From: Alteripontixanthobacter muriae
GTDB taxonomy: Bacteria > Pseudomonadota > Alphaproteobacteria > Sphingomonadales > Sphingomonadaceae
DNA length: 64,000 bases
Reading direction: 5' to 3'
NCBI RefSeq assembly: GCF_013336795.1
Contig: NZ_JAAFZT010000005.1
Location: 1 to 64,000 of the forward strand
Shown here: in pieces, positions 6,697-16,252 of the stretch
How the letters are laid out: the number at the start of each line of letters is the position of its first letter
Position numbering within the stretch: the first letter of the stretch is position 1
Translations under genes and position numbers: made by a program
The notes under the pieces: generated by a model
Told to the model about the DNA's origin: nothing
What the model saw: the letters and a program-made list of their open reading frames with translations, nothing else
Database searches by the model: none

Positions 6697-6747
6697 TTAC
6701 CTTTTGCGGTGCCCATCGCCGAGCAGCCATTCCCAGAAATTCCACAT
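6697..6747 (-). CDS. Possible 16-residue Trp-rich peptide
   Basis: ATG at 6747 opens 16 codons, MWNFWEWLLGDGHRKR, then TAA. It has a near-perfect ribosome site (AGGAGG, 8 bases before the ATG) and sits between the GGDEF-EAL stop (59 bases upstream) and a strong terminator 12 bases after its own stop. Three of the first seven residues are Trp and the tail is basic (HRKR), giving a short amphipathic, possibly membrane-associated peptide. It may be a real small protein or a translated leader. No family is recognised and no conservation data are available here. Confidence 0.45.
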   Translation of the reverse strand: MWNFWEWLLGDGHRKR

Positions 6748-6805
6748 GACAAAACCTCCTGTTTGAGGCCTGCATCATCCGTTAACCATGTCTGTTTGTA
6801 AAGTG

Positions 6806-9208
6806 TTAACTATGTTTTTGTGACTTGGTCTGCGCAAAGGCATGGTATTCCACGATCTTTTGCAACGGCAAGGGATAGGAAAGGTAGTAACCTTGGCCGA
6901 CTGGGCACCCGATCTCGTTAAGGAATTCCAAAGTCTTTCGGTCCTCGATTCCTTCGGCAACGACATCGATGCAGGCGTCCCGGCCCAAGGTCACCAGCGA
7001 CTGCAGAATCGCCCTGTTCTTCTGATTAGTCAGGTCTCTGGTGAACAGCTTGTCGATCTTCATTTCGTCAAAAGGCAGCCGGTAAAGATTTTCGATGTTC
7101 GCCTCACCAACGCCGAAATCATCCAGCGACAGTCGGAAGCCAAGGCTGGAAAGCCGCTCGAGCAAGAGCGATGTCCGATCCAGGTTCGGAATTCTGGCAG
7201 TCTCGGTAAGTTCGAGGCAGATACGATTGGCTGCGACATTGTGTTTGGCCACTGCTTCCTGCGCCATGGCGATCACCCCGTCGCCGTTCAGAAGAGTGGC
7301 CGAGATGTTGACGGACATCCGAATGTCCACGCCAATACTCGCGAGATAGGCTGCATCCTCAACAGCCTTGTCCAGGACATGGCGCGTTAGATGATCCATC
7401 CGCCCGGCTTTTTCGCACTGCTCGACAAAATATGCCGGCGAGATGAGGCCTTTTACGGGATCGTTCCAACGCACCAATGCTTCCAGTCCGACCAATCTTC
7501 CATCAGCTATGGACATCTGCGGCTGATAGACGACGAATATCTCACCATTTTCGAGAGCGGAATCTATGCGGGCGCGAAGCGACAAATCCCACAGGTCGTC
7601 GGGGGTCGTTTCCGTTCCATCGAAGATGACGAACTCATGCGCCTCTGAGGTTTTCTCCACCGCATTCATGGCCGTTGCGATGCGGACCGAAGCAGAGGGG
7701 TTTTCAGAAATCTCAACGCCAAAAGTCACACCGACGTCCAGTTTCGTTCCGTCGAGCAAAAGCGGTTGCGAGAACAGGGATCGCAAGCCTTCGAGATGTT
7801 CGCGGATTGACTCGACTTCTGTGTCGCTAGACAGCCAGGCGAAATGCCGGCCGTCATTGGCATAGATGATCTTGCCTTCTTCTCCGAGCGACAGCCGCTC
7901 TACGAGGCGCAGGATGTAATCTTTGTGCCGGGCTGGCGGCAAAGCCTGCAACACCGCTTGGAAGCCATGTATTTCGGCAACGACCAACGGAAAGTGACTT
8001 TCCATTTCCGTCAGGTCGCATTCGAGAGCCCGGAAGGTAGGTAGCTTTGTAAGCTGGTCCTCGAGAGCATATTTGCGTTGCCATTTAACCCTGAGACGGG
8101 TTCCAGCGTAGATCAGGAGTACGAAGACACTTGTGCTGACGCTGACACGGCTGCCTGCATGAGTTGCGAAAGTGAAAAGACCGACGAGCAGGACCATGAG
8201 AACGCCGTATCCGATGTGGCGATCCTTGGGATCCAGCCTCACGCTGACGAGCAGCAGCAGGAGGAAAAACGTGAGGACGAAGCCGGTCCATGGCCCGAAA
8301 TTGTTGGAGAGATCCGCCTTCAGTGTTTCTGCGGCGGCTATGAAGGTGAACGACGATGCGACATCCTGCTTGCCCGGCACTTTCGTGATCTGATCGTCTG
8401 CCCCCCAGGAACCCCCAATCAGAACAGTCTTGCCCGAGAAAGCACCGCGCATTTCGCCTTCACTTTTTTCCAGCAGACCGGTCGAGCGAAATGAGGGAAT
8501 CTTGGTAAAGTCGAAAATATAGGACACCGGGAAGGTTCGACCAAGTTCACCCTCAGTTCCCGCCATTGCCGCGGCAAGGGCGGGCAGGACCTTTCCCTGG
8601 CTGGACGATGCAAAAGGCATCGACCAGGTGATCCCGAGATAGCTGTACCGATCTTCTGCAGCAACCTGCTGAAGTCCTTCGGTAATTGCGCCGGTACTGC
8701 GAAAAGTTATTGTATCCCCGGAGAAATCAGGACCCTTGCGGACGGTGATATAAGCATTGTCACCAAAGTCCTTCAGCGCCTTGTTCAATGTGCGATCCGC
8801 GCCCGGATCATCGGAAGCCTGTTCAAACAACAAATTGAGATAAACAGCTTCTGCCCCGGCCTGATCCAGCCTGGTGACAAGTCGAGCTAGATTGCGCCGA
8901 TACTCAGGTTGATCGGGATCCTCGATATCCTGATCAACCCCGACATACACAATCTCGCCAGACGGTGCCTTTGTGGCCAGATTTGACTGTATCAACCACC
9001 CGAACTGGTCGAGTGGATCCAGTATCATCGCCGCGGAAAGCACAAGCGTGACCAGGCCCGCAATCAGAACCTGCCGCACTCTTTCCGGTAATGATCGCCT
9101 GTTGATCAATGTCGTCTCAGTTCGGTTGGCGGGCGCGACCTGTCGCCTCTTGCCTCCCGAACTAGGGAACTTTGGTAAATATAAGTTTACGCCCCTCTCA
9201 GCAGTCAC
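6806..9208 (-). CDS. CHASE2-GGDEF(degenerate)-EAL cyclic-di-GMP protein
   Basis: About 800 residues. One N-terminal membrane helix (VLIAGLVTLVLSAAMIL) precedes an extracytoplasmic CHASE2 sensor domain (about 65-300), followed by three membrane helices. The GGDEF domain (about 385-540) lacks the catalytic signature: the equivalent place reads NDGRHFAW, so cyclase activity is unlikely. The EAL domain keeps the expected active-site positions: LEALVRW, VNISA, LELTE, DDFG, KIDK, EGIE and GQGYY. It is predicted to hydrolyse c-di-GMP at the membrane in response to an external signal. The frame opens with GTG at 9208 and a weak ribosome site; no internal ATG fits better, so the exact start is uncertain. 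Confidence 0.88.
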   Translation of the reverse strand: MTAERGVNLYLPKFPSSGGKRRQVAPANRTETTLINRRSLPERVRQVLIAGLVTLVLSAAMILDPLDQFGWLIQSNLATKAPSGEIVYVGVDQDIEDPDQPEYRRNLARLVTRLDQAGAEAVYLNLLFEQASDDPGADRTLNKALKDFGDNAYITVRKGPDFSGDTITFRSTGAITEGLQQVAAEDRYSYLGITWSMPFASSSQGKVLPALAAAMAGTEGELGRTFPVSYIFDFTKIPSFRSTGLLEKSEGEMRGAFSGKTVLIGGSWGADDQITKVPGKQDVASSFTFIAAAETLKADLSNNFGPWTGFVLTFFLLLLLVSVRLDPKDRHIGYGVLMVLLVGLFTFATHAGSRVSVSTSVFVLLIYAGTRLRVKWQRKYALEDQLTKLPTFRALECDLTEMESHFPLVVAEIHGFQAVLQALPPARHKDYILRLVERLSLGEEGKIIYANDGRHFAWLSSDTEVESIREHLEGLRSLFSQPLLLDGTKLDVGVTFGVEISENPSASVRIATAMNAVEKTSEAHEFVIFDGTETTPDDLWDLSLRARIDSALENGEIFVVYQPQMSIADGRLVGLEALVRWNDPVKGLISPAYFVEQCEKAGRMDHLTRHVLDKAVEDAAYLASIGVDIRMSVNISATLLNGDGVIAMAQEAVAKHNVAANRICLELTETARIPNLDRTSLLLERLSSLGFRLSLDDFGVGEANIENLYRLPFDEMKIDKLFTRDLTNQKNRAILQSLVTLGRDACIDVVAEGIEDRKTLEFLNEIGCPVGQGYYLSYPLPLQKIVEYHAFAQTKSQKHS

Positions 9209-9240
9209 ACCTTACCAAGCAGACGACCAGACAGTCGAAA

Positions 9241-9264
9241 GGCCGCACGATCTCTCGTGCGGCC
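9241..9264 (-). terminator. Rho-independent terminator
   Basis: GGCCGCACGA and TCGTGCGGCC form a perfect 10-bp stem with loop TCTC. On the minus strand it is followed by TTTCG, placing it 28 bases past the stop of the 61-residue gene at 9292. Confidence 0.7.
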
Positions 9265-9291
9265 CTCACAGGGTCAATCGATCGTTGCGCG

Positions 9292-9477
9292 CTAGCGCTT
9301 CTTTTTGGCCGGGTTAACGAGCGACTGGTCGGCCCTTACGGCGGCCGGATATTCCTCCGGACGAATGGACGACTGGTTCTTGAGGGCGCGGTGGTTTTCC
9401 GTCACCTCGCTGTCATCATCGTAATCCGGCGTGTTTGGTTCACATCCCTGCGGATCGTCGGAAATTTCGTATTCCAT
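9292..9477 (-). CDS. Small acidic conserved-type protein, 61 aa
   Basis: The ORF starts MEYEISDDPQGCEPNTPDYD and ends SLVNPAKKKR. It has a good ribosome site (AAGAGGAG before GCC-ATG) and its own terminator. The first half is strongly acidic and the end is basic; the composition suggests a disordered protein. Comparable small proteins occur in Erythrobacter-like genomes by recollection, with no known role. It is transcribed away from lpdA, with 77 bases between the two. Confidence 0.6.
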   Translation of the reverse strand: MEYEISDDPQGCEPNTPDYDDDSEVTENHRALKNQSSIRPEEYPAAVRADQSLVNPAKKKR

Positions 9478-9554
9478 GGCATTCTCCTCTTCAGCGATTA
9501 AACCGCCGAAGAAGAATACCTGTTCCGCAGTTTTGCGACCGGCTGCCCGCAGCT

Positions 9555-10967
9555 TCAGATATGAAGCGCGCGCCCGTGGGCGGACAAGACGCTCTCGTGC
9601 ATCATCTCGCTCAAGGTCGGGTGCGGGAAGACGGTGTTCATCAGTTCCGCCTCGGTCGTTTCGAGCTCCTTGCCGATAGTGTAACCTTGGATGAGCTCGG
9701 TCACTTCCGCGCCGATCATATGCGCGCCAAGCAGCTCTCCGGTCTTCGCATCGAAGACAGTCTTGATGAATCCCTCAGCTTCGCCGAGCGCGATTGCCTT
9801 GCCATTGCCGATGAAGGGGAAGTTGCCAACCTTGACGTCATGGCCTGCTTCCCTGGCTGTCGCTTCCGTCAGGCCGACACTGGCGATCTGGGGGTGGCAG
9901 TAGGTGCAGGCAGGTATCGTATTGCGGTTCAGCGGATGCGGATGCACATCCTCGTTGCCCATCTCGCGCGCTATCGATTCCGCTGCGGCGGCACCTTCGT
10001 GGCTTGCCTTATGCGCCAGCCACGGTCCAGGAACGCAGTCGCCGATGGCCCACAGACCCTCTGTTCCCGTGCGGCCGAAACCGTCGATCTGAATGAAGCC
10101 GCGCTCCATCTCGATCCCCTGGTCTTCAAGTCCGATATTTTCCGTGTTCGGCTGAATACCGATGGCGATAATGGCGTGACTGAACTCGTGCTCTGCGACC
10201 TTCCCGTCGACATCCTTGATGCTGGCACGGAGTCCGTGATCCGAGGTTTCGATACCCTCCACCCCCGTTCCGGTCAGTATCCTAATGCCCTGCTTTTCCA
10301 GCGACTTCCTCAGAAAAGCGGATATGTCTTCATCTTCCACCGGCACGATCCGGTCGAGCATCTCGACTATTGTGACGTCAGCACCGAGGTCATTATAAAA
10401 ACTGGCGAATTCGATGCCGATGGCGCCCGAACCGATCACCAGAAGTTTCGATGGCATTTCGCGCGGGGTCATCGCGTGCCGATAGGTCCAGATCCTTTTG
10501 CCATCCGCGGGAGCGAAGGGAAGATCCCGCGCGCGAGCGCCCGTTGCGATGATGATGTGGCTGGCTGTTATTTCTTGCGAGCCTTCATCATTGGAAACCT
10601 CAAGCTTGCCGGGATCCACAATCTTGCCTTCACCCATGAAGACGGCAATCCCGTTTTTCTTCATCAGATGCGCGATGCCCTGGTTCAGCTGTTTCGCGAC
10701 CCCGCGGCTGCGTTTCACCACGGCGTCGAGATCAGCCTCGATCCCCGAAGCCTTCAAGCCATAGTCTCCGGCGTTTTGCATGTAGTGGAAGATCTCGGCC
10801 GAACGAAGCAGGGCCTTGGTCGGGATGCAGCCCCAGTTCAGGCAGATGCCACCCAAGAGCTCACGCTCTACAATCGCTGTTTTCAAGCCTAACTGTGCGC
10901 CGCGAATGGCGGCGACATAGCCCCCGGGACCTGACCCGAGAACGACGAGATCGAATTTATCAGCCAT
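9555..10967 (-). CDS. lpdA: Dihydrolipoamide dehydrogenase (E3)
   Basis: A 470-residue FAD flavoprotein that reoxidises dihydrolipoyl groups on E2 with NAD+. Visible are the FAD-binding GSGPGGYVAAIRGAQLG at the N-terminus, the redox-active disulfide GGICLNWGCIPTKALL (about 38-53), the NAD-binding GSGAIGIEFASFY, and the C-terminal HPTLSEMMHE with the active-site His-Glu pair. It lies just downstream of the thioesterase gene (2 bases) and the E2 gene, so it is probably cotranscribed with PDH E2. Confidence 0.95.
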   Translation of the reverse strand: MADKFDLVVLGSGPGGYVAAIRGAQLGLKTAIVERELLGGICLNWGCIPTKALLRSAEIFHYMQNAGDYGLKASGIEADLDAVVKRSRGVAKQLNQGIAHLMKKNGIAVFMGEGKIVDPGKLEVSNDEGSQEITASHIIIATGARARDLPFAPADGKRIWTYRHAMTPREMPSKLLVIGSGAIGIEFASFYNDLGADVTIVEMLDRIVPVEDEDISAFLRKSLEKQGIRILTGTGVEGIETSDHGLRASIKDVDGKVAEHEFSHAIIAIGIQPNTENIGLEDQGIEMERGFIQIDGFGRTGTEGLWAIGDCVPGPWLAHKASHEGAAAAESIAREMGNEDVHPHPLNRNTIPACTYCHPQIASVGLTEATAREAGHDVKVGNFPFIGNGKAIALGEAEGFIKTVFDAKTGELLGAHMIGAEVTELIQGYTIGKELETTEAELMNTVFPHPTLSEMMHESVLSAHGRALHI

Positions 10968-10969
10968 TT

Positions 10970-11374
10970 CTACTCCGAATCATTCGCGGACAGAGCCGCT
11001 TCACCGACAGGCCGCGGGCGGTCGTCATCGCCCAGCAGCACGAATTTAAACAATCCGTTTGCCACGCGCGTCGACGCCTCCCCGTTCCGGTCCCTGGCGA
11101 TCGCTTCAGCCGCGATGGTCATGGAGGTTTTTCCCGTTACCGTGACGTTGCAGTAAACAGACAGTTCGTCACCGACCTTCATCGCGCCGGGAAATGCGAA
11201 GTCAGTGGCAGAGACCACGACGGCCTTCCCCTGCCCCGTCCGGGAGGCGAGCGCCCCCGCGCCGAGCGCCATCTGGCTCATCAACCAGCCCCCGAACACG
11301 CCTCCGTAAGGGTTCGTGTCGGCAGGCATTGCCGTGACCCGGATCATCGGCTCTCGATCGGCAGAACTGATCAC
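10970..11374 (-). CDS. Hot-dog fold acyl-CoA thioesterase
   Basis: A 134-residue YciA-like thioesterase. The segment [20 protein letters not shown] is the characteristic active-site loop and helix, with Asp and Gly positions conserved; hydrophobic strands follow ([14 protein letters not shown]). Its start overlaps the E2 stop by four bases, and lpdA follows after two bases, so it is embedded between E2 and E3. This placement suggests hydrolysis of excess acyl-CoA linked to PDH output, but the substrate cannot be told from sequence. Confidence 0.85.
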   Translation of the reverse strand: MISSADREPMIRVTAMPADTNPYGGVFGGWLMSQMALGAGALASRTGQGKAVVVSATDFAFPGAMKVGDELSVYCNVTVTGKTSMTIAAEAIARDRNGEASTRVANGLFKFVLLGDDDRPRPVGEAALSANDSE

Positions 11375-12723
11375 GCGACCAGCCCAAACGGGTTTTCGAC
11401 CAGCGACTTGAAGGCTTTCATCAATTCGGCACCGTCCGCACCATCGATCGCACGGTGATCGAAGCTGCCGGTCGCCGACATCACCGTGGCGATCTGGACG
11501 GCGTCATCGACGATGTAGGGCCGCTTCTCCCCGGCCCCGACCGCCAGGATCATGGCCTGAGGAGGATTGATGACGGCATCGAACTGCTTGATCCCGAACA
11601 TGCCAAGGTTCGACAGGCTGGCGGTGCCGCCTTGATATTCCTCGGGCTTCAGCTTCTGCTCGCGAGCTCTTGTGGCCAAGTCCTTCATTTCCGTTGCGAT
11701 GGCGGAAACCGGCTTGCTTCCCGCGTCGGTAATTATTGGCGTTATCAGCCCTGACGGCGCTGCAACCGCTACGGAGATGTCGGCGCGCGAATACCGCCGC
11801 AGCGAATCTCCCGCAAAACTGACGTTACATGCCGGAACCCGCAGCAACGCCTTGGCGAGAGCCTTGATGAGAAGATCGTTCACGGAAAGCTTGATGCCGT
11901 CCGCCTCCAGCGCCGCGTTAAGCTGGCTACGAAGTTTGAGCAAGGCATCCAGCTGGACATCTACCGTGAGATACATGTGCGGAATGGTCTGCTTGGCTTC
12001 GGTCAGACGCCGGGCGATGACCTTGCGCACATTGTTGAGCTTCTCATCCTTATGCGGGATGCCGAAATCCGGAATGGTTGTGCTCTTGTCAGGCGCGGGA
12101 ACGTCCTCAGGTACGCGGGGGTCTTGCGCCGCCTTGCCTTCTGCCTCCCCTGCACCGGAACTGCGAGCCGCCTGATCCAGATCGGCCTTGACGATGCGTC
12201 CGCGCGGCCCGCTACCCTCAACGTCAGCGAGGTCGATCCCTCGTTGCTTGGCAATCCGGCGAGAGAGCGGCGATGCGATAATCCTTTCGCCGTGCGCGCG
12301 CGGAGCAGATAGATCGACGGCAGAATGACCGTCAATCTCACTGTCACCATCATCGCTTTCGGCATCGTTGCGCTTGCTTTCGCCAGAAACCTTCTCCTCG
12401 CGAAATTGGGTTTCCTCAGCCTTGGGATCACCCTTTCCCGATGCATCGCCTGCACCTTCGGCAGCGTCCTCCAGGCTCTCACCATCGACAGCGAGAGTCG
12501 CGATGATGGTGCCGACTGCCACGCCTTCGGTGCCGCCCTCGACGGCAATATATGCTATCCGGCCTTCGTCTACCGCTTCGAACTCCATCGTCGCCTTGTC
12601 AGTCTCGATCTCGGCCATGATGTCGCCGGAGCGTACCTCGTCACCCACTTTGACCAGCCACTTGGCGAGGGTGCCCTCCTCCATCGTCGGCGACAGGGCG
12701 GGCATTTTAATGGGCGTCGGCAT
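11371..12723 (-). CDS. pdhC: Pyruvate dehydrogenase E2, acetyltransferase
   Basis: A 450-residue dihydrolipoyl acetyltransferase. The N-terminal lipoyl domain has the attachment lysine in [13 protein letters not shown] (Lys43). An acidic Glu/Asp/Ser linker follows (about 85-140), then the E1/E3-binding domain ([16 protein letters not shown] to [11 protein letters not shown]), and the catalytic domain ending with [13 protein letters not shown], which holds the HxxxDG active site. It supplies acetyl-CoA to the TCA cycle. E1 genes are not in the window; the gene upstream is divergent, so this unit starts at E2. Confidence 0.95.
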   Translation of the reverse strand: MPTPIKMPALSPTMEEGTLAKWLVKVGDEVRSGDIMAEIETDKATMEFEAVDEGRIAYIAVEGGTEGVAVGTIIATLAVDGESLEDAAEGAGDASGKGDPKAEETQFREEKVSGESKRNDAESDDGDSEIDGHSAVDLSAPRAHGERIIASPLSRRIAKQRGIDLADVEGSGPRGRIVKADLDQAARSSGAGEAEGKAAQDPRVPEDVPAPDKSTTIPDFGIPHKDEKLNNVRKVIARRLTEAKQTIPHMYLTVDVQLDALLKLRSQLNAALEADGIKLSVNDLLIKALAKALLRVPACNVSFAGDSLRRYSRADISVAVAAPSGLITPIITDAGSKPVSAIATEMKDLATRAREQKLKPEEYQGGTASLSNLGMFGIKQFDAVINPPQAMILAVGAGEKRPYIVDDAVQIATVMSATGSFDHRAIDGADGAELMKAFKSLVENPFGLVA

Positions 12724-12853
12724 GATTTATCGATTGTCCTTACGGATTGCGCGGCTTCTGACGAATGTGTCCTTGGCCAATTTGGCAACGCCGGGCAAGG
12801 TTCTTGCGAATTTAGCTAGATACGCGGATACGGGGTCTGACAGGGGACAACAT

Positions 12854-13306
12854 ATGCGCACCTTTCTGGTGGTGATGGACGAAACGGCGGAGGCACGGCA
12901 GGCGCTTCGCTTTGCTGCCAAAAGAGCGGCGAATACCGGCGCCTCGGTGCATATCATCGCAATTGTACAACCGCAGAATTTCAATGCCTTCGGTGCTGTT
13001 CAGGCAACTATCGAGCAGGAAGCACGTGACCGGGCAGAGGTGATTGCCAACGGTGCTGCCGGTGCGCTGATAAACGAAAGCGGAAAGCTACCGACGATTA
13101 CCGTCAAGGTGGGCGAAGGCCAGGCGATCATTCGCGATTATCTGAACGAAAATTCCGATGTTGCCGCCCTCGTGCTTGGCGCTGCCACCGACGGCGGACC
13201 GGGTCCGCTGGTGTCTCACTTCGCAGCCAATGCGGGCAGCCTGCCCTGCCCCTTGTATATCGTACCGGGCAGCTTCACCGACGATGACATCGACAACTTG
13301 ACCTGA
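12854..13306 (+). CDS. Universal stress protein family
   Basis: A 150-residue UspA-fold protein begun at the ATG at 12854 (MRTFLVVMDETAEARQALRF), shortly after AGGGGA. The Rossmann-like pattern is visible: an initial beta strand, ARQALRFAAKRAANTGASVH, and near the C-terminus LVLGAATDGGPGPLVSH with a glycine-rich loop resembling the ATP-binding motif, though spacing is not fully canonical. It is divergent from the E2 gene across 130 bases and converges on the peroxiredoxin-like gene with 4 bases between stops. Its role in stress survival is by family. Confidence 0.8.
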   Translation: MRTFLVVMDETAEARQALRFAAKRAANTGASVHIIAIVQPQNFNAFGAVQATIEQEARDRAEVIANGAAGALINESGKLPTITVKVGEGQAIIRDYLNENSDVAALVLGAATDGGPGPLVSHFAANAGSLPCPLYIVPGSFTDDDIDNLT

Positions 13307-13310
13307 CGTT

Positions 13311-13826
13311 TCAGGTCAGGTCACCGCGCGCGGGATAGTTTTTCTCCTTGATGAGATCGATACCGTCCAGCAACTGCCCCAGCGGCGGGCGCGTAAACGG
13401 TGCGCTCTGCTTCTGGGCGAAGAACAAAGTCATATCCGGCCGGATCAGGAACAGCCCCGGTTCGGAAAAACGCTCCGGTTCGTCACTGCCTTCTCGGCCT
13501 GACGATATGTACAAGCCCCACGTTCGCGCAGTTTCCTCGTTCATCTCGTATGCCAGCGGCAAATTATGAGTATCCCATTCGCTGTCCACGACCATCGCAC
13601 GGTCATGCTCGTCCATCGAGACTGCGAATACATTCACGCCGCGTTCGACGAAATCGTCCAGGCGGCCGCCCAACTCCTCCAGATAATTTTTGCACATCGG
13701 GCAATGCTTGCCGCGATAAAAAACCAGCATCGTGAAGGCTTCGGGCGATTGTTTTGCGAGTTCGAAACGAGTGCCGTTGGTTAGCGGCAGATCCAGATTG
13801 GGCACTTTGCGGGCTGGTGTCAGCAA
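13311..13826 (-). CDS. Peroxiredoxin-like (AhpC/TSA fold) protein
   Basis: A 171-residue thioredoxin-fold protein with LVFYRGKHCPMCKNYLEEL: a CxxC at the place where AhpC/TSA peroxiredoxins have their peroxidatic cysteine. The following VNVFAVSMDEHDRAMVVDSE matches the PRX-like2 pattern, and EPGLFLIRPDMTLFFAQ supplies the central strand. It probably reduces peroxides or acts as a thiol oxidoreductase in the cytoplasm; no signal peptide is present. It is monocistronic, between divergent and convergent neighbours. Confidence 0.8.
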   Translation of the reverse strand: MLTPARKVPNLDLPLTNGTRFELAKQSPEAFTMLVFYRGKHCPMCKNYLEELGGRLDDFVERGVNVFAVSMDEHDRAMVVDSEWDTHNLPLAYEMNEETARTWGLYISSGREGSDEPERFSEPGLFLIRPDMTLFFAQKQSAPFTRPPLGQLLDGIDLIKEKNYPARGDLT

Positions 13827-13885
13827 TGCGTGTCTCCTTGTTCAATCAAGGAAATGCACGACAGGTGCTGCTCGTTCCGCTGGCG

Positions 13886-16186
13886 CTATTTCTTGCGGCC
13901 CTGATGCTTTATGTTCTTCGGCCGTCCGCGTTTACCTTGCGCGAAGCCTGCACCGCCCGGCTTTCCCCTGCCGCCTTGCTTGCCTTTCCCCGCAGGGCGC
14001 CGGTCGCGCTTCTCGGGGCGGTTGCCCCGCGGTTCGATGGGCTTGCCGTCCTCGTCCAGCGTTTCGAACTTAAGCGCGCCCGTCAGCGCGTTTGCTTCGG
14101 CGAGTTTCAGCTTCAATCGGTCGCCAACCGCGTAGGTCGTGCCGCTATCTTCGCCCACCAGCGCTCTCGCTGCTTCGTCGAAGCGGAAATATTCACGGCC
14201 CAGCGTGCTGACTGGCACGAGCCCGTCGCCACCAAGCTTCTCGATAGTGGCGAAGAAGCCGAAGCCTTGCACGCCCGTGATCCTGGTGTCGAAGGTCTCG
14301 CCTACCCTGCGTGACAGCCAGGCGGCGACATAGCGGTCGATGGTATCCCGCTCGGCTTCCATCGCGCGCCGTTCAGTCTTGCTGATCGCGTCGCTGATGG
14401 TGCCGAGGTCGGCACGGTCCTTGTCGGACAGCCCGGATTGACGCGGCAGTTTGGCACCGGGTGCGGGCTGCTCCAGCTTGAACGCGTCCACGAGCGACCG
14501 GTGAACCAGCAGATCGGAATAGCGGCGAATGGGCGAGGTGAAATGGGCATAGGAGCCTAGCGCCAGCCCGAAATGGCCTGCGTTTGCCGGGCCATAATAG
14601 GCCTGGGTCTGGCTGCGAAGAACCGCTTCCATGACCTGCGCCTTCTCAGACTCGTCGGTAACATCCTTCATCATTCGGTTGAAAAGACTGGGTGTTATCA
14701 CCTGCCCCAATGCCAGTTTCCGCCCGAACGTGTCGAGATAATCCTTGAGCGCGACCAGCTTCTCGCGGCTGGGCTGTTCGTGCACGCGGTAAACCACAGG
14801 CGCCGGCTTGCTTTCCAGCGCCTTTGCCGCGGCAACGTTGGCGGAGATCATGAAATCTTCGACGACGCGGTGTGCATCCAGTCTTTCGCGGACCGCAACT
14901 TCGGCGATCTTGCCCTGCTCGTCCAGAACGACACGCCGCTCGGGCAGATCCAGATCGAGCGGATCACGAGCGGCCCGCGCCTTCGCGAGGCTTTCCCAGG
15001 CGGACCACAGATTGCGGAGGTTTTCGTCGGCATCACCCTTGTCGACACGCTCCTGCGCATCTTCATAGGCGATCACTTCGGCGATGCGGACGACGGCGCG
15101 GGTGAAACGCCATGAATTGACCTTGCCGTCCGCGCCGATTGTAAGGTGACACGCCATTGCCGCCCGGTCCTGCCCCTCGCCCAGCGAACAGACGTCCGCA
15201 GACAGGATTTCCGGGAGCATCGGGACGACCCGGTCAGGAAAGTAGACAGAATTTCCGCGCTTGCGAGCCTCGCGGTCGAGTGCACCGCCGGGACGAACGT
15301 AATAGGAAACGTCGGCAATCGCCACGACCGCATCAAAGCCGCCACCCTCGTTCGGCTTGGCCCAGATCGCGTCGTCATGGTCGCGCGCATCTGCAGGGTC
15401 GATGGCCACGATCGGCAGATGGCACAGGTCTTCACGATTGTCTTCTGACACCGGCAATTTCGCTGCCAGCTGTGCTTCATCCAGCGCTTCTTGCGGGAAG
15501 ACGTTGGGGATGCCATGCTTGGCTATTGCGATCAGGCTGAAGCTGCGCGGTGCCAGCGGATCGCCGAGCACCTCGACAACATTCACGCCGCTGCGCGCAC
15601 CTTTGCCCGCCGCCTCGACCATCACGAGTTGGCCTTCCTCGGCCCCGCCAAGATCCTTGATGGGGCTGGAGCTGCGAATCTTCTTGTCGACCGGCGCGAG
15701 CCATGGCTTGCCGCTGCCGTCGATCTCCACCACGCCCATCATGCCGTCCACGCGTGGCGGCAGCTTCTTCATGACATGAGCACGGTATCCCCGGCCCGCT
15801 TCTTCGGTGCGGGCGAGAATACGGTCGCCCACTCGCAGGGCTCCGCCCTTGCGCTTGTTCTCGATCACGCGAATTCTGGGCGGCGGCGATCCGTCGTCGG
15901 GTGACCATGCCTCGGGAATGGCGAAAGCCTCTCCGTCCTCAACATCTTTCACGACCAGCGTGGTAACCTTTGGAACGCCTCCCATGCGGTTGAAGGCGGT
16001 CTTGCTGCCGTCGATGAGACCTTCCTCGCCCATGTCCTTCAGCAACTTCTTCAGGGCGATCTTTTCCTGACCTTTGATGCCGAAGGCCTTGGCAATTTCG
16101 CGCTTGCCGGCGGGCCGGTCCGAGGTCTGGATGAATTCGAGGATCTGCTCGCGCGTGGGCAAGCCGTTCGTGGTGCGTTTGGACAT
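13886..16186 (-). CDS. rnr: Ribonuclease R
   Basis: A 766-residue 3'-5' exoribonuclease able to degrade structured RNA. An N-terminal helix-turn-helix (TREQILEFIQTSDRPAGKRE), cold-shock domains, the RNB catalytic domain with AIDPADARDHDDAIW carrying the metal-binding aspartates (about 275-290), and a C-terminal S1 domain are all apparent. The last 45 residues are Lys/Arg/Gly-rich, as usual for RNA-binding tails. Length is normal. It is probably transcribed alone; the upstream gap to the M28 peptidase stop region is 66 bases. Confidence 0.95.
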   Translation of the reverse strand: MSKRTTNGLPTREQILEFIQTSDRPAGKREIAKAFGIKGQEKIALKKLLKDMGEEGLIDGSKTAFNRMGGVPKVTTLVVKDVEDGEAFAIPEAWSPDDGSPPPRIRVIENKRKGGALRVGDRILARTEEAGRGYRAHVMKKLPPRVDGMMGVVEIDGSGKPWLAPVDKKIRSSSPIKDLGGAEEGQLVMVEAAGKGARSGVNVVEVLGDPLAPRSFSLIAIAKHGIPNVFPQEALDEAQLAAKLPVSEDNREDLCHLPIVAIDPADARDHDDAIWAKPNEGGGFDAVVAIADVSYYVRPGGALDREARKRGNSVYFPDRVVPMLPEILSADVCSLGEGQDRAAMACHLTIGADGKVNSWRFTRAVVRIAEVIAYEDAQERVDKGDADENLRNLWSAWESLAKARAARDPLDLDLPERRVVLDEQGKIAEVAVRERLDAHRVVEDFMISANVAAAKALESKPAPVVYRVHEQPSREKLVALKDYLDTFGRKLALGQVITPSLFNRMMKDVTDESEKAQVMEAVLRSQTQAYYGPANAGHFGLALGSYAHFTSPIRRYSDLLVHRSLVDAFKLEQPAPGAKLPRQSGLSDKDRADLGTISDAISKTERRAMEAERDTIDRYVAAWLSRRVGETFDTRITGVQGFGFFATIEKLGGDGLVPVSTLGREYFRFDEAARALVGEDSGTTYAVGDRLKLKLAEANALTGALKFETLDEDGKPIEPRGNRPEKRDRRPAGKGKQGGRGKPGGAGFAQGKRGRPKNIKHQGRKK

Positions 16187-16252
16187 GATCAGCGTCTAGA
16201 CCATTGGGCGCAGCGCGTCACTAGCCCTGGCAGAGCGCCCGCGACCGGGCGC

